Virus record (IMG/VR): IMGVR_UViG_3300025133_000555
Coordinates: 1 to 25,217 of that record
Length of the DNA: 25,217 nt
DNA from: a virus
Direction: 5' to 3' (one strand)
Shown: positions 20,570 through 25,217 of the stretch, one piece after another
Layout of the letters: every line of letters starts with the position of its first letter
Position numbering within the stretch: the stretch's first letter is position 1
Notes under the pieces: generated by a model
Databases searched by the model: none
The model's input: only the letters and a program-made list of their open reading frames with translations
Told to the model about the DNA's origin: nothing
Position numbers and translations under genes: made by a program

Positions 20570-22451
20570 CTTCGGTCTCCTTTTTAAATAAACCTTCTAA
20601 TAACATCTCGACATCACGAGAGACAGCAAATAACTTGTCCTCGTCTTTGTCCATTTGTTCGTACATAGTATTTAGACTTCCATAACCATAAGCTCCTTGA
20701 AACTTTGTTCTTTTTGTCGTACCATGTTCTCCACCTCTAGCTACGTTCTTTAAGTGTTTTGTTACTCCGCCCTTCTTAGTTGTTGGTGGTTTTACAATTA
20801 AATCATCACGTTTAGCGGGAGGAGGTTCGGCGAGAAGATCAGTATCACCCCCTTCATCATCACCAGTTTCCCCAGCAATGTCCTCGCCTTCACCTCCGAG
20901 ATCAAGGTCACCACCGAGGTCACCTTCGGCTCCACCGAGGTCTCCGAGACCACCGGCAAGTCCGCCGCCTCCGCCTTCACCTTCAGCAGCTTCTCCACCA
21001 GCGGTGGCTGCTTCCAGTTTAGCGGTATACTTCTTGTCGAAGAACATTTCTCTTTGATTGCGAAGGAACTCGTCTTCAGACATTCCTAAGAGGTTCTCCG
21101 CAATCCAGCGTTTTGAAAAGTAACCTTCAGTAGCAGATGCTGCGATATCGAACTTCTGTTTCCAATGTTCGAGTTCTTGTAATTCTGCGATCTTTGAAGG
21201 ATTATTAAGATGTAATTTAAAGGCTAACAAATCGTCCTCTCTATATCCTAAAGTATATAAATGTATGATACCGACTTTTTCAAGCTCAGAAATCGCTACT
21301 CTCTGTAGTCTCTGGATGGTTCTAGCAAAACGAATATCTTTCTGTGCAAGTGTGGTTTTATCCTCTGTTGCTCCTTCTCCCATGGTAAGATACGACTGTG
21401 GTATCTTAAGTGCGGAGAACAACTTATCTCGGAGGTACTTAACATCGTCAATACCGCCATTGAAAGAGGCTCCGGGAAGAGAGATAATATCTGTGTTTGA
21501 TTGTCCTCCACGAATCGGAATGTAAAAATCTTCCTCAACCGACATTGGGTTATAACGAAGATCAACCTTACCGGTCTTTGGATCAACAATTTGGTGACGC
21601 TTCATTTGAGTCATAACTTTCTGCATGTATTGTTCAACCTCTTGTGGAGGAATGCCACCAACATCGATCTTAAATACACGACGCTCAGGGGCACGAACAA
21701 TACGATAAGCCATCATGGCATCTTCTAATAAGATAAGCTGTCTGTAAATCCGACGAGAAGGCTCCAGAACAGAAGTTCCATATGGAGCATGCTTGTCATT
21801 CCCTAGAATGCGAAAATGAGCAACTTGCCAGTTTTCAAGCGTAAGAGCAGCTGTATTCCATTGGTATTGAACATAATTAGGATTAGTTTGATCCTCTCCT
21901 TCCAGCCTTTCAATTTCTTGCGGAGGAAGTCCAATAGCTGCTCGAATTCCTAACTGCTCGTCAATATCTAGATATAGAAAGAAGTCTCCATACTTACACA
22001 TTGTTCTAGCCCAGCCAAACAAATTGTGTTCTATGTTTAAGATATTATGATATAAATTTTGTAAAATATGTTTAATTTCTTCGTTAGCGCACTTGATTCT
22101 CAACATGGGACGAATGTCTGTGTGTGTTGTCATCTCATCAGCATAGATATCTAGTGATGAGGCAATCTCTGGGACGTATTCCATTTCATCAAAATCAACA
22201 TATCTCTCGGATCTATTACGATTAGTGATCATGTTCATGGTGATGTTGTTTATCGGATTATGTTCCCACTTTTTAAATTGCTTACCAGAGGCTGATTTGA
22301 AGCGATTAGCAAACATATCCAAATCTCTTCTTTTAAGTTGCCTACCAGTTTGTGTTCTTCTTTGCGTGATAGGACCAGAAAATAATCTGGTTAGTGCCTT
22401 AAACAAATCCGATTGTGGATTATAGGGCGACTTTTTATTATATTTTGCCAT
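20556..22451 (-). CDS. 20: Portal protein (gp20-like)
   Basis: The 631-residue product matches T4-like portal vertex proteins, the dodecamer through which DNA enters and leaves the head. Recognisable parts are RYVDFDEMEYVPEIASSLDI followed by YADEMTT near residue 83, the segment APYGTSVLEPSRRIYRQLIL at about 225, LEDAMMAYRIVRAPERRVFK next to it, YNPMSVEEDFYIPIRGG near 305, and DDVKYLRDKLFSALKIPQSY near 340. These blocks are conserved in gp20 of T4 and marine myoviruses. It exceeds T4 gp20 (524 aa) mainly by a Gly/Glu/Asp-rich stretch at about 484-546, likely disordered, followed by a basic tail. The start has AAAAGG seven bases upstream. A perfect sigma70-type promoter lies just before it. 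Confidence 0.94.
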   Translation of the reverse strand: MAKYNKKSPYNPQSDLFKALTRLFSGPITQRRTQTGRQLKRRDLDMFANRFKSASGKQFKKWEHNPINNITMNMITNRNRSERYVDFDEMEYVPEIASSLDIYADEMTTHTDIRPMLRIKCANEEIKHILQNLYHNILNIEHNLFGWARTMCKYGDFFLYLDIDEQLGIRAAIGLPPQEIERLEGEDQTNPNYVQYQWNTAALTLENWQVAHFRILGNDKHAPYGTSVLEPSRRIYRQLILLEDAMMAYRIVRAPERRVFKIDVGGIPPQEVEQYMQKVMTQMKRHQIVDPKTGKVDLRYNPMSVEEDFYIPIRGGQSNTDIISLPGASFNGGIDDVKYLRDKLFSALKIPQSYLTMGEGATEDKTTLAQKDIRFARTIQRLQRVAISELEKVGIIHLYTLGYREDDLLAFKLHLNNPSKIAELQELEHWKQKFDIAASATEGYFSKRWIAENLLGMSEDEFLRNQREMFFDKKYTAKLEAATAGGEAAEGEGGGGGLAGGLGDLGGAEGDLGGDLDLGGEGEDIAGETGDDEGGDTDLLAEPPPAKRDDLIVKPPTTKKGGVTKHLKNVARGGEHGTTKRTKFQGAYGYGSLNTMYEQMDKDEDKLFAVSRDVEMLLEGLFKKETEDETQ

Positions 22452-22468
22452 AAGTTAACCTTTTTGTA

Positions 22469-22476
22469 GTAAATAG
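22469..22476 (-). promoter_or_regulatory. Late-promoter-like motif upstream of the portal gene
   Basis: The transcribed strand reads TAACTATTTACTAC, 18 bases before the start and four bases downstream of a TATAAT box. It overlaps the expected start point of the adjacent sigma70-type promoter. Confidence 0.55.
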
Positions 22477-22480
22477 TTAT

Positions 22481-22509
22481 ATTATACCATAAAGTAAGGA
22501 CTTTGTCAA
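22481..22509 (-). promoter_or_regulatory. Perfect consensus sigma70-type promoter before the portal gene
   Basis: The transcribed strand has TTGACA (22504-22509), a 17-base spacer and TATAAT (22481-22486), with TGG giving an extended -10. Both boxes match the bacterial housekeeping consensus exactly at the ideal spacing. The expected start is near 22474. Confidence 0.8.
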
Positions 22510-22510
22510 G

Positions 22511-24094
22511 TCATCCCTTGAAAATCCAAGCGAATTCTCTAGCGATACCTATCTCTTCTTCATACTTCTTTTCAAATTCTTTGCTATACTCTTTCATACC
22601 CGGGATTGCTGTGTTGATAGTTTTACCCGTTGAATACATGGCATCTACCATCGCCTTCTTATATAATATCTCTTTTTCGGACACTTCTAACGCTGTGTCT
22701 CGAACCCAACATGCAATTGCGAGAGACATTATCAAGTCATCATGATAGCTTCTCATCGCTTGAGGTTTTCCATTATTCCAAATAAAAGTTTTTGTCTCCG
22801 AGAATAGCCGTTGAGATTTTGGTTTGACAAGTTTGTTTCTAATATATTCTTCAAGTTTTGCGACGATCAGGGGTCTTGTTTTTGTTGACGTGGTAAAACC
22901 CATAACAGCATTTGAATTATATTCTCCTGTTAAAGCATCAACATATTCATGAGTTCCTTTTATTGAATAATATAAGTTAGGATACTCAAGGTCTCTGAGC
23001 TTCTCGCAAACAGAGATTCCAATACCGATATTCTCAACAACCAAGAGACAACCTCCATACTCTTTCCCTGCATCGTTTAAGATGCGAGCGAAATGATCGA
23101 GTGTCGGCTTGCCTTGATACTCAGCAACGGCTTCCATCGTATCTGTTCTCATAATATGAAATACGGAACTATCGGCTCCATCTCCACGAGCAACGTCTGC
23201 TACGAGAAGATAAGGAACACCTTCTTGGTACTTCTCCCATATCCACATGTTTCTATCCCAACCCGTTCTATACTCTGGTTCACAAATTTGCTGATGTATC
23301 CAAGAGATATCGTCTGGGTGAATGACTGTTTCTCCAGATGTGTTGAAGTTACACTCAAGCTCTTGTGCTATTTGTCTCCGAGACATATTTTTTGTTTCTT
23401 TCTCGAACCAAGCCTTATCCCGCTCGGGGTGAACGTCCCAACGAAGAGAAACAGGGTGGAACTCGTTGTCTCCGTTCTCAGCATCAGTATAGGTTCTGTG
23501 GAACCAGTTTCCAACACCCATAGGGGTCGACAAAGCGATACAGCGACCACCTGTTGATAGAGTAGGGTAAAGACCTGCCCAGAGGTCATCAAGCCCTTCA
23601 ACGTGTGCTGCCTCGTCTATAATGAGCAAAGATAGAGCTTCCGAACGACCAGCGTCTGCTGATGTTCCGACTGCTTTGATCGTGGAACCATTCGAGAGTT
23701 CAAACGAGTTTCGGTTATCGATTGTGATCTTTGCAACCTGCATCCATGGCGGAAGGTTCTTCATCACTTGTTTTACCTTTTTGACCAAGTTAGCTGCTGT
23801 TGTGAACTTTGTCGCCATTACAAGAATATTCTTTTCCTTGTGGAACAGCATAAACCAAACAGCATAAGCAGCAGAGATTGTAGAAATGCCCAGCTGTCTT
23901 GCTTTTAATATGACGGTGAAACGATAATCATTAAAGTCATTGACAAGTTCATCTTGATATGGATACGTGTTAAATGGAATAAGACCGCGAAGTGGATGAG
24001 AGATTCTGCAATAGTTATTTATAAAATATACAGGATCTTTTCCGGACTTGACGATCTCTTTTATAATCTCTTTCTTTGATAACTTGAGAGTCAT
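22511..24094 (-). CDS. 17: Terminase large subunit, packaging ATPase and nuclease (gp17-like)
   Basis: The 527-residue protein powers DNA packaging through the portal and cuts the concatemer. The ATPase domain has an adenine-binding YPYQDEL (44-50), a Walker A variant KARQLGIST (64-72), Walker B LLIIDEA (156-162) with catalytic Glu161, and the coupling motif ALSTP (187-191). The nuclease domain follows with acidic residues in LLVADVARGDGADSS (Asp300), LLVVENIGIG (Glu354) and YHDDLIMSLA (Asp452/Asp453), the RNase H-like pattern of T4 gp17. It is shorter than T4 gp17 (610 aa), lacking the N-terminal extension. An AGGAG lies three bases before the start, a close spacing. It is six bases after the 75-aa gene. 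No small terminase (gp16) is recognised in the window. Confidence 0.96.
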   Translation of the reverse strand: MTLKLSKKEIIKEIVKSGKDPVYFINNYCRISHPLRGLIPFNTYPYQDELVNDFNDYRFTVILKARQLGISTISAAYAVWFMLFHKEKNILVMATKFTTAANLVKKVKQVMKNLPPWMQVAKITIDNRNSFELSNGSTIKAVGTSADAGRSEALSLLIIDEAAHVEGLDDLWAGLYPTLSTGGRCIALSTPMGVGNWFHRTYTDAENGDNEFHPVSLRWDVHPERDKAWFEKETKNMSRRQIAQELECNFNTSGETVIHPDDISWIHQQICEPEYRTGWDRNMWIWEKYQEGVPYLLVADVARGDGADSSVFHIMRTDTMEAVAEYQGKPTLDHFARILNDAGKEYGGCLLVVENIGIGISVCEKLRDLEYPNLYYSIKGTHEYVDALTGEYNSNAVMGFTTSTKTRPLIVAKLEEYIRNKLVKPKSQRLFSETKTFIWNNGKPQAMRSYHDDLIMSLAIACWVRDTALEVSEKEILYKKAMVDAMYSTGKTINTAIPGMKEYSKEFEKKYEEEIGIAREFAWIFKG

Positions 24095-24100
24095 GTGCTC

Positions 24101-24328
24101 CTATTGCTTTGGCAAAAGAGAGATAGCCTTGTGGATCATCATGATCACTTCTCTATTTCTAAGCTTCACAGCCAATTCTAAACCCGCTTTGAGTTCTTCG
24201 AGATCATATACTTCCTCAAGTTCTTCCGAGCCTTCAATGCCTTCATCGGCATATTCTGCTGCTTGAGAATAAACAGCATCCATTTCTTCTTTAATAATTT
24301 GAGTCAATCTTTCTTTTGATATTTTCAT
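24101..24328 (-). CDS. Small acidic protein, 75 aa, shared amphipathic N-terminus
   Basis: The product MKISKERLTQIIKEEMDAVY... starts with a 20-residue amphipathic helix nearly the same in pattern as that of the 103-aa protein two genes upstream. The middle is very acidic (EYADEGIEGSEELEEVYDLE) and the end is helical (AVKLRNREVIMMIHKAISLL). I-K-E at residues 12-14 fits a gp21-type cleavage site. No known domain. The start overlaps the stop of the 184-aa gene as ATGA, and the terminase follows six bases later, so it is in the same coupled operon. It could be a head-internal or packaging accessory protein. It is too small and lacks helix-turn-helix features to call small terminase with confidence. 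Confidence 0.6.
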   Translation of the reverse strand: MKISKERLTQIIKEEMDAVYSQAAEYADEGIEGSEELEEVYDLEELKAGLELAVKLRNREVIMMIHKAISLLPKQ

Positions 24329-24879
24329 TTCTGATTCGCTCCTTTTTTGCGTGTGTCATTACTCGGACGTTTGTTTGAGAACTGATCTAAAAACTTTCGT
24401 GTAATTTTTCTTGAGTCTTCAATGCTTGCCTCAAGTTGTGGGAGTTCTTTAATACCCGATATCTTATAGTGCTGTTTGGCATTACAAAAAGAACGAACCC
24501 TAGATGTGGATTGTACAAGGACATTCGCTTCTCCATCCTTCGTAAGAGTAACAGAATTCCCAGTAACCTTTTTATATTCCTTTTGAAGGAACTTCTTGAT
24601 CTCATTCATTTGACGATCAATATCTCCGGCAAAGTTATTTGCGTAGACATCCTTAAGTAGAACATCTGATTGATAAGAGAGACACATCCTGTTTCCATAA
24701 AACTTAACAAAAAAACCATCAACGACTCTAGAGTCATTCAGTGGGCATCCGTTTTCTCTTTTCATTCCCATGCTAACACTTTCACCCGGTCGGACGAAAC
24801 GTTCATCGTGGGCTCCGTCATAAGCATTTGCAGCTGCTTGTGAAAGGCCTTGTATAATTTCTAGTGTTGTACTACTCAT
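24325..24879 (-). CDS. Protein of unknown function upstream of terminase, 184 aa
   Basis: The product starts MSSTTLEIIQGLSQAAANAY and continues with a conserved-looking stretch (RFVRPGESVSMGMKRENGCP, then FFVKFYGNRMCLSYQSDV). A helical middle follows (NNFAGDIDRQMNEIKKFLQK), then a strand-rich part (SVTLTKDGEANVLVQSTSRV) and a basic C-terminus. No enzymatic or DNA-binding motif is recognised. An AAGGAG sits six bases before the start; the start overlaps the 103-aa gene end by eight bases and the stop overlaps the 75-aa gene, showing tight coupling. Location directly before terminase would fit a packaging or head-related function, but this is inference. Confidence 0.7.
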   Translation of the reverse strand: MSSTTLEIIQGLSQAAANAYDGAHDERFVRPGESVSMGMKRENGCPLNDSRVVDGFFVKFYGNRMCLSYQSDVLLKDVYANNFAGDIDRQMNEIKKFLQKEYKKVTGNSVTLTKDGEANVLVQSTSRVRSFCNAKQHYKISGIKELPQLEASIEDSRKITRKFLDQFSNKRPSNDTRKKGANQK

Positions 24880-25183
24880 AAGTTTCTCCTTTATAACCTT
24901 GTTTGTATCTTTGAATTACTTCATCAGCCATAGCTTCAATGTTTACCATAGAAGTAACAACTTCATTAGATAAAGGTGATATTTCAGCTTCAGCTTCTTG
25001 ATCTTGACGCTTACCAATTTTTTCAAGAGCTATGTCGGTAACTTGATCCATTAGTTTGAATAGATGATCGTTTGGATCTGGTTGGTCCAGAGGCGCGGTA
25101 GCTAAGGTCTGTATTCCTTCATCCACAACTGCCTCTAGTTCTTCTTTAATAATTTGCTTTAATTGTTCATTTGTTATTTTCAT
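24872..25183 (-). CDS. Small acidic helical protein, 103 aa, shared amphipathic N-terminus
   Basis: It begins MKITNEQLKQIIKEELEAVV, an amphipathic helix parallel to the 75-aa protein (MKISKERLTQIIKEEMDAVY) and similar to the 138-aa protein (NELKQMLKPLIKECIKEV). The rest is acidic with a helix (LFKLMDQVTDIALEKIGKRQ) and ends KQGYKGETYE. The ATG at 25183 has GGAG seven bases upstream. The same frame remains open to the window edge, so a longer upstream start cannot be fully excluded, but the N-terminal match to the 75-aa protein favours this start. I-K-E at 12-14 is a possible gp21 cut site. Function unknown; a head-packaged internal protein is one hypothesis. Confidence 0.65.
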   Translation of the reverse strand: MKITNEQLKQIIKEELEAVVDEGIQTLATAPLDQPDPNDHLFKLMDQVTDIALEKIGKRQDQEAEAEISPLSNEVVTSMVNIEAMADEVIQRYKQGYKGETYE

Positions 25184-25217
25184 TACTAGGTCTCCATCCT
25201 TTAAGCCATCGTTCTTC
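25167..25217 (-). CDS. Possible C-terminal end of an upstream gene
   Basis: A frame entering from the right edge reads EERWLKGWRPSNENNK and stops at 25167, overlapping the start of the 103-aa gene by 17 bases. Overlaps of this sort are common in this operon. With only 16 residues visible, coding status is uncertain. Confidence 0.35.
   Translation of the reverse strand, partial: EERWLKGWRPSNENNK

Noticed and set aside
24101-24328. Small terminase subunit (gp16)
   Set aside because: Position before the large terminase fits, but the protein is 75 aa, very acidic and shows no DNA-binding or coiled-coil core of small terminases.

Overview
The window is part of the late virion-assembly region of a T4-like tailed phage (myovirus type), probably from an aquatic or marine bacterial host. 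The evidence is a near-complete T4-style set, all on the minus strand and therefore read right to left here: large terminase (gp17), portal (gp20), prohead protease (gp21), scaffold (gp22), major capsid protein (gp23), neck proteins (gp13, gp14), tail terminator (gp15) and the start of the contractile tail sheath (gp18). The base composition is AT-leaning and most genes have clear Shine-Dalgarno sites. A phage-type bS21 ribosomal protein and IDS-repeat fibre proteins resemble those of marine myoviruses. The host cannot be named from this sequence.

Layout in transcription order (high to low coordinates). (1) 25217-24101: end of an unknown gene and three small tightly coupled genes, two of which share an amphipathic N-terminus. 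(2) 24094-20556: terminase and portal, separated by a perfect consensus sigma70-type promoter. (3) 20569-16734: a coupled operon of two unknown proteins, a GNAT acetyltransferase, a small membrane protein, a tiny possibly broken ORF, prohead protease, an unknown 138-aa protein and bS21. (4) 16703-7450: a roughly 9 kb block of appendage or adhesin-like genes (154, 1525, 357, 468 and 502 aa) inserted between gp21 and gp22, which are close neighbours in T4. (5) 7337-4417: scaffold and major capsid protein, closed by a strong cUUCGg terminator. (6) 4380-3127: a structured-RNA candidate and three small genes, each in its own terminator/promoter cassette. (7) 3030-1: gp13, gp14, gp15, then the N-terminal 122 codons of gp18.

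The genes make the prohead (portal initiator, scaffold, capsid, protease), fill it (terminase), close the neck (gp13/gp14) and join it to the contractile tail (gp15/gp18). The fibre block supplies host recognition. A recurrent transcribed-strand motif, CTATTTA, lies upstream of nine transcription units and is the best candidate for this phage's late promoter. The most unusual signals are that motif, a 72-nt three-way-junction RNA with complementary loops at 4248-4319, possible capsid-targeting/gp21-cleavage N-termini on several small proteins and the GNAT enzyme, the phage bS21, and a tandem ~550-residue duplication in the 1525-aa protein. No stretch over 300 bases lacks a gene; the longest gap, 4214-4416, holds the RNA candidate and the gp23 terminator.
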